64,000 nt of DNA, taken from the NCBI RefSeq assembly GCF_000010185.1, contig NC_010376.1, positions 1-64,000 of the forward strand, in the 5' to 3' direction. Position 1 is the first letter of the stretch, and every line of letters starts with the position of its first letter. The DNA is from Finegoldia magna ATCC 29328. Its GTDB lineage: Bacteria; Bacillota; Clostridia; Tissierellales; Peptoniphilaceae. Both the position numbers and the translations under genes were made by a program. Of the stretch, positions 53,034-63,300 are shown in pieces. The notes under the pieces are model-generated. The model worked only from the letters and a program-made list of their open reading frames with translations. It did no database searches and was not told the DNA's origin.

Positions 53034-56000
53034 ATGAGACATTCGATTAGAAAAGAAATTAGAAGATTTCTATGCTTTTTAATGACTTTTATAATGATTT
53101 TGACATCAATGCCAGTACACTTATTGGCAGCAAATGGTAATCACGATAATTTGTCAAATAATAGAAGCGAAATCATAAACAACAAAACACCTGTTAAGGT
53201 GGCAAAACCAGAAGAGGGGAAGACGGCAGCGGATTTGATTGAAAATCCAAAACAGCAGGCTATCTACACTTTGCGCAAAGAATACAAGGTTCAAAAAGGC
53301 GACAAGTACGAGATAAATTACCAACCTTACATCGCAAGCGTGGGAGAAGCCGCATCACCAGAAGAAAAAGCTAAGGTGAAGAAAGAAATCACATTGCCTG
53401 ATCTTGCGGGATATGATAAGTCACATCTAGATGACACATTTACAATCACCTACGATACTGTAAAAAATGCAGCAAATGGTAAAAACGAAACAGGCGATAA
53501 AACAAATGGATTGAAATATTCTGCAGATGAAGACTTCAGATACAAGGCAAAGTCAAATTCAATAAAAATAAAGCACCTCTTCCAAGATATGAAAGATTTT
53601 ACGAAATATACAAATCCTGGTGGAGAAGATAAGCCAGAAAAGATTACAACACAAAATGGTAATACTGGTTCTACGATGGAAGTAAGTCCATTGAATGAAA
53701 ACGATAGAAGAGGATTCGTGCCGGAATCAGATTTCATTACAATGAGAGTTCCAGAAGATGCGACAGATTTCATGTTGGAATACCGCTACAATCGTGCACA
53801 CTACAACGTGGATTTCGACACAATGGGTGGAACAGCTCTTCCAACTAGAACTTATTACTATGACCAAGAAATTCCAAAAATAGAAAAGGAAAATATCCCG
53901 ACAAAAGAAGGTTGCGTATTCAAAGGTTGGATGCCATCACACGAGATAAAGGATAAAGATGGTAAAAATTATCCAAAGGGACAAATTATTAATAAAGCCG
54001 ACGGAAAACCTGCACTTGACCTTGATGTTCATCTTAAAATGCCAGCACTTTTATTGGGCACGGATATAAAATCAAGAGAAAGATTAAAATTCACAGCAGT
54101 GTGGGAGGACAAGAAAAAGGCAGACTACGCAATCCAATTCTGGGCAGAAAAGGCTGACCATGCCGATGGTGCATCACTACAAGATAAGTACGACTATATG
54201 AGCACTCGTGTCTATAAGGACAAAGACACAGGTATGAGACCGGAACTCGATAAAGAACCTGTAAATGGATTAAAATTCCCAGACCTAGACCAAGCTCGTC
54301 TAAATAAGATATGGGCCGGCACAAAATTTAATCGTGGACATGACCTTTTTCTAAACAAGTTCTATGTTTACAACAAAGATTTAACGGCCGACCAAAACAA
54401 GGACCCTGCAAATGTAAACCTAGTTAAGTCTGTGGATGCAACAGGCAAGACTGTCTACAACATATACTACGACAGACAAGTCTACGACCTATACTTTACA
54501 AAGTCCAATGCACAACCTGAAAAAAACACCATCTACCCTGAAATTTGGGGATACGACAAGGCAAAAGGAGAAGCTGTCATGTTAGGCGGCCCTGGTAAGC
54601 CATACCACTACAAGGCAAGATTCAATGAGATGATGTATAAGTGGCCTAACGATGCCAAACAAACCAAAGGATTCACTCCTGGTTATCAAAGTTTTGGTTG
54701 GGGACCAAACTATACTAGGCCAAATTGGCCGACGCATTTAGACACGCCACCTTATAGATTAAATGCCGACGAATTCCTGGACATGGCAAACTACGATTCG
54801 TGGGGCGGCTATGCGAAACCGATAGATAAGGGTGATGGAACAAGCATAGATTTGAAGTGGTTCGATTTTAAAACTCTTTCCTTCGGTATAAAACAGGATT
54901 CGCCATCCATCCCACACCACATGGACTTTTGGATGGACGGTTTCAAGAAAGGCGAAACCATTATACGCTACGACCTTGTTAGAACCAAGGCGGATACAGA
55001 AGCTTCTGACTATGGCCACAAGTATCCGAAAGTTACAGGCTTCACGCCTTATGGATATAACCCTAGAAGCGCTTGGCCAACAATTGCAGAGGGAAGCGAG
55101 GAAGATGGCCGTGTGAATGAGGAAAGAATTAATGATTTAAATGATGAGCGTGATGAAATCACTCCTAACACTTGTGGGTCATACTATAACAACTACGGAA
55201 CTAAACTTCCTATAGGTCAACTAGATTTTATATCACACTTTTTTAGCGATTCCGATGAATTTGGGGACGTAAAGGAAGATGGTCAAGAATTTACAGAAAA
55301 CGGATATCTTCAATTCCACTACACTCGTAACAAGTATCCATTGAGATTTAATTACGACCCATCAATTATTAGGGATGATAGTTATTTTAAACCTACTAAC
55401 TCATTAGATACTTTCTACGAATTTCCATTAAAGGTTTTGAGCCCTGATTTGGTAGATTCAAAACTAGATAGGGAAGATAAAGAGTATTTTAAAGATGACC
55501 CGAAAAACTTCTTGGACGATCCTAAAAACCTACAAACACTAGGACTAACAGATCTTGTATTCACTGATCCAAAAGATGGCAAACTAAAGGTTAAAAGACC
55601 GGACAATCTTTCAGATCAAATGGTATTCAAAGGATGGGCACTAGACCCAGCAGGAACAAAACTTGTTTGGGAAAATCCAAAAGAAACAATGCCTTTCCAC
55701 CCAGTTAACCTTTACGCAAAATGGGGAGAACCAGATTACAAGTGGAAAGTAACATTTGATCCGAACGGTGGAAAATTAAGAAATATTAAAGAAGAGAACT
55801 TAACAACTGAACGCAAGAAAATCCAAGAAGGTGACATTGGACAAGAAGAAGTCAACACCTATGCGAAAAAAGGCTATTTAAAAGAAGAACCTACAACAAA
55901 AGATGGCAAGCAAATCTTTACAGTAATCCAACGACAAAAACTTGTAGAACCAGTAAAACCTGAAAGAAAAGGCTACGATTTTATGGGTTGGGAAGTCGTT

Positions 56001-59000
56001 CGTTACAAGAAAGATAATAAGGGCGATTATACAGATGAAGTTGACACTTCTTATCGTGATAAATATGGGGTACCAGAACTTTATACATTCGGAAATGACG
56101 TTGTAGGACCAGTGTATTTGAAAGCTATTTGGAATCCAAACCAAAGAGTAGACGTAAAAGTTGTTCATCACATTCTAGACAAGGATTGTAAAAAAGATAA
56201 GGAAATAACAGAATGGCTAGAAGATAAGAGGACTGGTTACTACACAGCAACTGTTGGGGATAAACAAGGCGAAACATTAATCCTTGCTCCTAATGAAGAA
56301 TTAGAAAAGACAACAGATGAAAAAATCAAAGAATTATATAAAAAATATAATGATGAATTCAAATTCAACAACACCTACTTCCAAAACCAACGTATAGAAC
56401 CAGAAAAGATCAAAGATCCTAACACAGGAGAAATGATTGATAACCCTGCTTACAAGGGAAATGAATTCCACTTCTTCTACAGACCATTCAGACAACGTGA
56501 ATACAAGGTCAACTATATAGATGAAAGATTTAAAGGCAAAGAAACAGAAGATGGTGCGGCTATTATTAAACAAGAACTTGTTAAAAATGGTAACCGTCAC
56601 TACGACGCAAGAAACTATAGGCAAATACCAGGTTGGAAACTTGTAAGTGCACCACAACAACAACTATTCTTTGATGTAAATGAAAAAACAAATGAATTCT
56701 TAGGCATCAACGGCACAGGTAAAAAAGAAATTACCTTCTATTATAAAGACGTAAGAGTAATAGAAGTTCCAGGAAATGTTGATCCACCGAAAGGTTATGT
56801 CAGAGTGACATACAAGATTGATGAAAAAGACAAGGGTGGAGCGTTCACTGACAAGGACGGAAAATCTGTAAAAGAATTACACTACGATGTAATCAAAGGA
56901 CTTAAGTCAGATTTGCTTCCAGTTCCACAAGAACTTAAAGACGGCGAAGAAAAAGTTGCTGGCAAGTATTATGTAACACCAGAAACTGGCAAGAAATTTA
57001 CTAAATGGGACAACAAACCACTATTAAATAAAAACACAATCATAAACGAAGCTCACGAATTTACAGCATACTTCGAATGGTCAGGCTTATCAGCATCTGG
57101 CCTAGTAAGAACAGAAGCATTCAAAGATCCTAATGGAAAATGGACTAACGACTTTGCTCCTACTATTGAACAGTTAAAGAAACAACTTGTTTGGAGAGAA
57201 AAAGACCAAGTAAAACCACTTCCAGCAGGAACTGAAATAAAACTATTCGATGAAGCTGGAAATGAATTAAAGTCAGACGAAGATGTGTTCAATCTTGTAA
57301 ACGAAAAGAAAAGAGCCGACACAGAAGAACTTGTTCGCACAGTGAATGTCAAGGCTAAGGTTACTTTTACAAATGGTAAAGACCCACAAGAACTTGATAT
57401 ACCAATTACAGTTTACAAGAACGTCTACGAAGCTCTTAACAAGGCTGGCGACAAACCACTATTCTTAAAAGAAGCTGAAGGAAAAGAAGCAAAAGACGGT
57501 GGCTTAAAAGACATTTTAAAAGACAATACAGAAAACAGATATATCAAAGTTACAATTAAACCAAACAAAGACTTTAAAAACAAAGACGATAAGGTTTACT
57601 ATGTAAATCCTAATGCTTGGGTTGAAATTCCTGAATTAAAGGTTGAAGACTCTGAAGCAGCAGGCACTGGATTTATCAATTGGACAGCGGACAAGGCTGC
57701 ACAAAACGAAAAACAAGAAAAAAATGGAATCTTCAAATTTGACAAGCGTCATAAATTTACAGAAGATACAATAATTACACCAGTTGATGCTAAGGATGTT
57801 GTTGAACAAACAGATCCAAACAAGAAACCAGATGTACCAAAATCTTATGTAAAAGTAATCGTCAAGACAACAGATAAGGCTACAGACAAAACAGCGTTTG
57901 AAAAAACATTCTGGGTTAACCCAACTAAGGAAGTAACTATAGATGTAACAAATCCTATAGGTAAAACAGTAGCAGCAGATACTACAAAACCAGGAACAGT
58001 TGGATATACAATGAATTTCTCTAAGTGGGAAACAGAAGACAAGGCAAAAACTTGGGAAGATAAGATAGTAGGAAAATTTGAAAAAGAAACTACAATTATT
58101 GCAAAATATTCTGTAACACCTGAAAAGATAAAAGACCAAGTACCAAGTTCAGATACAGTTCACACACCACAAGGAAAAACACCGACAGTTGATGAAATTA
58201 AAGGAAAAATTACTCCTCCTGAAGGAAAAACTATTAGCAAAGTAACAATAGTTAAAGACCCAGATGTTAATACACCTGGAGATAGTAAGGTACAAGTAAT
58301 AGTAGAATATACTGACGGATCAAGCGTTGGAACAAACGAAAAACCAATCGAAATTCCAGTTAAAGTACACGAACCTATAGTTAAATCTAATCCAGATGGT
58401 AGCAAGCCAAAAGATGCAATGGACAATTATGTAAAAGTAATCTTCAAAGCAGGAACAGGTGGAACAGTATCTGGCGACTTAGTTTACTATGTATCTCCAG
58501 AAGTTGAAGTAGACATGACAAATTCAGCTAAAGCTATTACGAAGACTCCAAACATTGGATACTATGTCAATGGTGAAAAGTGGACTAACAAAGATAATAA
58601 AACTTTGAAAGACACATTTAAAGATCCAGAAACAGAATTTGTATTTAACTTTGATAAGTCAAAAGATATAGTAGAAAAAACAGACGACAATGTTAAAAAA
58701 CCAGACGGATATGTAGAAGTTATTTTCAAGACAGAAGATGAAAACAAAGGTAAACTTGATGGAAATGTTAAAGAAAAAATCTACTACGTAAATCCAAATG
58801 CTGGAATTAAGCTTGTTAAATTAGCAGATGGTAAAATGGCTGGTGAAAAACAACTTGCAGTACCAAAAACTGCTCCTGCAGCAAACTATGAATTTGATAA
58901 ATGGTTTGAAGAAATTGACACTGAAAATGCAATCACAAGCGAAAGAATACATGTAGCTAAATTTAAGTTAGCTAAAGTAACATTAACTTATGAAGCAGGC

Positions 59001-60317
59001 GAAGGAGCAAAAGGCGAAGTACCAGCAAAAGTTGAAGTTGACCATGGTACAAAGGTACGACTTGCAAGACCAGATAAATTATCAAAAGACAATGCTATAT
59101 TTGCAGGTTGGAAACTTGATGATGATGAAAAAATCTACAAACCAGGCGACCAAGTAACACTTGAAAAAGCAAGAACAGCCACTGCACAATGGGAAGAAAA
59201 TCCTCATACAGTCAAATTTATTTCTAGAGATGTAGAAATCGGTCAACAAAAAGTTAAAGATAATGAAAAATTGAAAGCAGTAAATGAACCAAAACTAGAT
59301 GGAAAAGTCTTTATGGGTTGGAAAGAAAAAGGCAAAGAAAACGAAAAAGATTACTTTGACTTGGCAACGCCAATAACATCAGACAAAACATTAATAGCAA
59401 TTTGGCAAGATTCAGTTCAAAAGATTGATGAAAATGACCCGGTTGAAAAACAATTTATCAAGGTAACTTTCTTAAAAGGTTCACATGGAACATTAAAGGA
59501 CGGAGAAACTTCAAACCTTGAAAAAGTAACTTACAAAGTTGCAAAAGGCTATGATTTTGAACAAGCAAAAGCAGCAGGAATGACAGTTCCAGCAATCGCC
59601 CCAGCAAAATACTACAAAGCAGTAGATGCAAATAAAGGTTGGGACAATGCACTTGACTTGACACTTGCAGCTGGAAAAATAGAAAAAGTCTTCACAGCAC
59701 TCTACAAACCAAAAGCAGACGTAATACCAGTAGATCCAAAAGTTACAGACGAAGAACAAATTAAAAAAGAAACACCAGAAGGAATGGTTCTAGTAGAATT
59801 TAAAGTTTCTGATGACAGTAGTTTCTACATTCCAAAAAACGCTAAATACTATGTCAAGAAAGAAACAGAAGTTAGAGTACCAACACCAGTTGTTTTGGAA
59901 AAAACTACTGATACTGTATTTAATGGATGGCAAGATGTTAATTTAGTAGAAGAAGCCATTAATCCAACTGACAAAGATCCAAAAGCGAAAAAATTCATAT
60001 GGGTAAAACAATCATTTAATGAAGATACAGTAATCAGTGATGAAAAAACATTCGATATTAAACTAATAATTACAAAACCATCAGCAGGAGATAAGAGAAT
60101 TTATATCGAACAAATGTCTGATAATTCAAAAGGTAAAATTGAACTTATAAGAAATGGCAATGTAATAGAATCTGTAGAAAATAAAAAGTTCAGGAGAAGA
60201 AGAAAAGAATACAATGTATTTGACTTCAACAATGAGTTACAATCTGGCGACTTAATAAGATATTGGCAAGAAAGCTCGACTAAAATATCAGATTATACGA
60301 CAGAACACATTAACTAG
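53034..60317 (+). CDS. Giant secreted repeat protein without visible wall anchor
   Basis: The 2427-residue protein has a signal peptide (about 1-33). InlB-type/Listeria-Bacteroides repeats follow (FDTMGGTALPTRTYYYDQEI near 260; VTFDPNGGKLRN near 906; GDQVTLEKARTATAQW near 2050), and from about residue 1255 at least seven beta units begin YVKVxFK and contain YYVNP. A module near 1360-1470 (FAPTIEQLKKQL ... DIPITVYKN) recurs in the next gene. The end holds a beta domain and stops at TTEHIN, with no LPXTG, CWB2 or membrane tail. Likely an adhesin; it may be shed, or truncated at its 3' end. Function unknown. Confidence 0.85.
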   Translation: MRHSIRKEIRRFLCFLMTFIMILTSMPVHLLAANGNHDNLSNNRSEIINNKTPVKVAKPEEGKTAADLIENPKQQAIYTLRKEYKVQKGDKYEINYQPYIASVGEAASPEEKAKVKKEITLPDLAGYDKSHLDDTFTITYDTVKNAANGKNETGDKTNGLKYSADEDFRYKAKSNSIKIKHLFQDMKDFTKYTNPGGEDKPEKITTQNGNTGSTMEVSPLNENDRRGFVPESDFITMRVPEDATDFMLEYRYNRAHYNVDFDTMGGTALPTRTYYYDQEIPKIEKENIPTKEGCVFKGWMPSHEIKDKDGKNYPKGQIINKADGKPALDLDVHLKMPALLLGTDIKSRERLKFTAVWEDKKKADYAIQFWAEKADHADGASLQDKYDYMSTRVYKDKDTGMRPELDKEPVNGLKFPDLDQARLNKIWAGTKFNRGHDLFLNKFYVYNKDLTADQNKDPANVNLVKSVDATGKTVYNIYYDRQVYDLYFTKSNAQPEKNTIYPEIWGYDKAKGEAVMLGGPGKPYHYKARFNEMMYKWPNDAKQTKGFTPGYQSFGWGPNYTRPNWPTHLDTPPYRLNADEFLDMANYDSWGGYAKPIDKGDGTSIDLKWFDFKTLSFGIKQDSPSIPHHMDFWMDGFKKGETIIRYDLVRTKADTEASDYGHKYPKVTGFTPYGYNPRSAWPTIAEGSEEDGRVNEERINDLNDERDEITPNTCGSYYNNYGTKLPIGQLDFISHFFSDSDEFGDVKEDGQEFTENGYLQFHYTRNKYPLRFNYDPSIIRDDSYFKPTNSLDTFYEFPLKVLSPDLVDSKLDREDKEYFKDDPKNFLDDPKNLQTLGLTDLVFTDPKDGKLKVKRPDNLSDQMVFKGWALDPAGTKLVWENPKETMPFHPVNLYAKWGEPDYKWKVTFDPNGGKLRNIKEENLTTERKKIQEGDIGQEEVNTYAKKGYLKEEPTTKDGKQIFTVIQRQKLVEPVKPERKGYDFMGWEVVRYKKDNKGDYTDEVDTSYRDKYGVPELYTFGNDVVGPVYLKAIWNPNQRVDVKVVHHILDKDCKKDKEITEWLEDKRTGYYTATVGDKQGETLILAPNEELEKTTDEKIKELYKKYNDEFKFNNTYFQNQRIEPEKIKDPNTGEMIDNPAYKGNEFHFFYRPFRQREYKVNYIDERFKGKETEDGAAIIKQELVKNGNRHYDARNYRQIPGWKLVSAPQQQLFFDVNEKTNEFLGINGTGKKEITFYYKDVRVIEVPGNVDPPKGYVRVTYKIDEKDKGGAFTDKDGKSVKELHYDVIKGLKSDLLPVPQELKDGEEKVAGKYYVTPETGKKFTKWDNKPLLNKNTIINEAHEFTAYFEWSGLSASGLVRTEAFKDPNGKWTNDFAPTIEQLKKQLVWREKDQVKPLPAGTEIKLFDEAGNELKSDEDVFNLVNEKKRADTEELVRTVNVKAKVTFTNGKDPQELDIPITVYKNVYEALNKAGDKPLFLKEAEGKEAKDGGLKDILKDNTENRYIKVTIKPNKDFKNKDDKVYYVNPNAWVEIPELKVEDSEAAGTGFINWTADKAAQNEKQEKNGIFKFDKRHKFTEDTIITPVDAKDVVEQTDPNKKPDVPKSYVKVIVKTTDKATDKTAFEKTFWVNPTKEVTIDVTNPIGKTVAADTTKPGTVGYTMNFSKWETEDKAKTWEDKIVGKFEKETTIIAKYSVTPEKIKDQVPSSDTVHTPQGKTPTVDEIKGKITPPEGKTISKVTIVKDPDVNTPGDSKVQVIVEYTDGSSVGTNEKPIEIPVKVHEPIVKSNPDGSKPKDAMDNYVKVIFKAGTGGTVSGDLVYYVSPEVEVDMTNSAKAITKTPNIGYYVNGEKWTNKDNKTLKDTFKDPETEFVFNFDKSKDIVEKTDDNVKKPDGYVEVIFKTEDENKGKLDGNVKEKIYYVNPNAGIKLVKLADGKMAGEKQLAVPKTAPAANYEFDKWFEEIDTENAITSERIHVAKFKLAKVTLTYEAGEGAKGEVPAKVEVDHGTKVRLARPDKLSKDNAIFAGWKLDDDEKIYKPGDQVTLEKARTATAQWEENPHTVKFISRDVEIGQQKVKDNEKLKAVNEPKLDGKVFMGWKEKGKENEKDYFDLATPITSDKTLIAIWQDSVQKIDENDPVEKQFIKVTFLKGSHGTLKDGETSNLEKVTYKVAKGYDFEQAKAAGMTVPAIAPAKYYKAVDANKGWDNALDLTLAAGKIEKVFTALYKPKADVIPVDPKVTDEEQIKKETPEGMVLVEFKVSDDSSFYIPKNAKYYVKKETEVRVPTPVVLEKTTDTVFNGWQDVNLVEEAINPTDKDPKAKKFIWVKQSFNEDTVISDEKTFDIKLIITKPSAGDKRIYIEQMSDNSKGKIELIRNGNVIESVENKKFRRRRKEYNVFDFNNELQSGDLIRYWQESSTKISDYTTEHIN

Positions 60318-60340
60318 AAGAAAGGAGCGATTTGCTCATA

Positions 60341-63300
60341 ATGAAAAAAAGAATACTATCGGGGATTCTAGCATTTATATTATTCGTACAAGTCTTTGCG
60401 CTCAATATATCATATGCTAAAGATAATAAACATTCTTCTGATAATCTTGTAAAAATCGGAGAATTATCGAAAAATAATTACCCCAAAATCGATTCAGCAA
60501 CATTATTAAGGGTAGCAAAAGAAGAAAGAAACAAGAAAAAAGGAAAGAGAATGGAAAGAGGGGCAACCCTCTTCTCCGCAAAATCCCCATACATCAATGG
60601 TCAACAACCGGCTGACCCAGATAAACCAAAGTACTGGGCAAATGTACAGGGAGAACTTACAACAAGAGGAATTGATGGTACTACCTTTGATTGGGATAAG
60701 GTCCTAGGCAAAGGTCAAAAGGTTAAGCTTTTATTTACCCAAACAAATGGGAATGTTATGACAGGTGTAACATATACTTTATTAGTAGATAAAGGTGGAA
60801 CCTATACTTGGCATGGTAGTGATGGCAAGCCAACCTACCTACCTTTATATGATGTAAATGGAAATCCATACACATATAATGTCCAAATAGAAAGAAATTA
60901 TAGCAAAGATATACAACTTGTTATACAAGAATCTAATGGTACACCTGGTGTATCATGGAAACCAGAAGGGGACAAGCAAGTTGCGACTATATCCTTTCTT
61001 AATATAAAGATTCAACAAGTAGCCTCTACAAAATTTGTTTCTGAGTGGCATACAGATGTTAATGAAGCAGACAGACCTCAAATTGAAGGATATTTTAAAG
61101 TCGATGATGAAACAGATAATAAATTTAATTTTCCTAAGAATGATACGACAAGAACAGTATTAAGATCTAGTTTTTTAGAAAATTTTGAAGAAGATGAAGA
61201 TAACGGCCCATGGTCTTTCCTATCCTCTGAACTTGAAACAACTCCAAAGACAGTAGAAGTTAAAACTGACACACAAGGACTAACTTTTAAAGAAAAAGAC
61301 GGAGTCAAGACTGTAAAATCAGGCGATCACAAGTTCAAATACGACTTCAAATACGACGTCATCAACGGCGGTAAGCTTACTATGACGGAAGTCATTCCTG
61401 TGACTTTTGATGCGAATGGCGGTAAGTTTGCTGACTTTACAGCTCCTGATACAGAAAAACAAATTGTAAAAGAAGTTGATTATGATGGCACATTAACTGA
61501 CAAGGCAGAAGAGCCAAAGAAAGAAAGAGAAACTTTTAAAGGCTGGGGCATTAAAGACCAAACAAGTGGTAAGTTGACTCCAGTTAAGGATTCTGATTTC
61601 TTAAATATAAAAGAAGCCAAGACTTTCTATGCGATTTGGGACAACAACGACATAGTTGCAGACCAATTAGAAGTAAAAGAATCTTTTAAAGACGGAACAG
61701 TCTATGTTAATGACTTTATTCCGACACTTGACCAATTAAAGGGACAAGTTAAGATTAAAGATGCAAATGGAGATTCACAAGCATTAGAAACTACTGATAC
61801 CTTTGAAATACTAAATGATAGTGGCGATGCTATTACTGGCGATGCATTAAAAGATTATCTTTATGAAAAATTACGAGAAAAAGCTAATCCAAAAGGCGAA
61901 CCTACAAGATTAGAAACTGTTAGGGCAAAGATAACTCACAAAAATGGAACAACTCAAACAGTTGATATACCTATCAAGGTTATCAAAAACATTTACGAAG
62001 CTAAGACTTTAACAGAAAAGCCTTATTACGTCCCAGATGATTATGTAAAAGTAACACTTGACCCGACAACAAAAGCAAAGGATCCGCAAAAAACATACTA
62101 TTATGTAAACCCAAAAGCTAAAGTTGTTATTCCGGGTAAAGATCCAAAAGGAACTGACGGGAATGTCTTTACTAAGTGGCTGATTGATGGAACAGATACT
62201 GAATACAAACTTGCAGAAAAACCAAGATATAAATTCAGCGATGAAACAACTATAAAAGCCCAATATGACAAGGAAAAACAAGGGATTGTCAAAATCGCAT
62301 ACGTTGACGAAAACAAGCAACCAATTGACCCTAAGTACCATGTTGATGGACAAAAATATCCATCAGAAAAATTTGGTAAGCTTGGTGCTTCTGCAGAAGA
62401 AGGTGAATTTGTTAAACAAGGTCCTGCTTTCAATGGCTATATTGGTGGTGACAGAGCTCAACTAAAGAGTGAAAAATACAAAAACCCAGCAGAATATACA
62501 GTAACTTACCAATACTACAAGAAAGTAACTATAAAAGAACCGACAAATAAAAATATTTACTTCCCAGTTATATTTGATGCTAATGAAGGTAAATTTGAAT
62601 CAGATCCTAAAGATAAAAAAACCGTCTATGTATACTTTGACGGAAACAACGCTACTGTTGAAAAAGTAACTTTTAAAGAAGTCAAGGATGAATTTGACAA
62701 AGCATACAAAAACCCAACAAAAGATGGCTTTGATTTTAAAGAATGGCAAAATGCTAAGACAGATGGAATAAAACCTGCCGATGATTACGAAATTCAATTC
62801 AAAGACTGGGATTGGGACGCAGACCCTGATAACGGTTATGTACCGGAAACTTTCTACGCTCACTATGGCAAGGCAAGTGCCCTTGTTAAATACCTTGAGT
62901 TAGGTGGCGAGTCCATTGCTGATAAGTACAAAATTGATGGAGTAGACTATCCAACAGAAAAAGACGGCAAATTAGACGAAGCAATTCGAACTGATGTATA
63001 TACAAAAGATACAGCACCTAAGTTTATAGGCTATAAATTCAACAGAATCGAATTAAACCCTGCTGATGGCAAATATAGCCTAGACAAGAAGGCGACAATC
63101 AAGATTTACTACGAAAAACTTGCTGATGTCATTCCAGATACAACTCCAGAAGACGATTCTGACAAGCCAGAAGGTTATGTAACAGTTAAATTTTTACCTG
63201 GTGATAATGGAAGCTTAACTGGTACAACAAAATTCTATGTAAATCCAAAATCAGGCAAGAAAAACTCTGATTTAACAGAGCCTACAATTAAGGCCAATAT

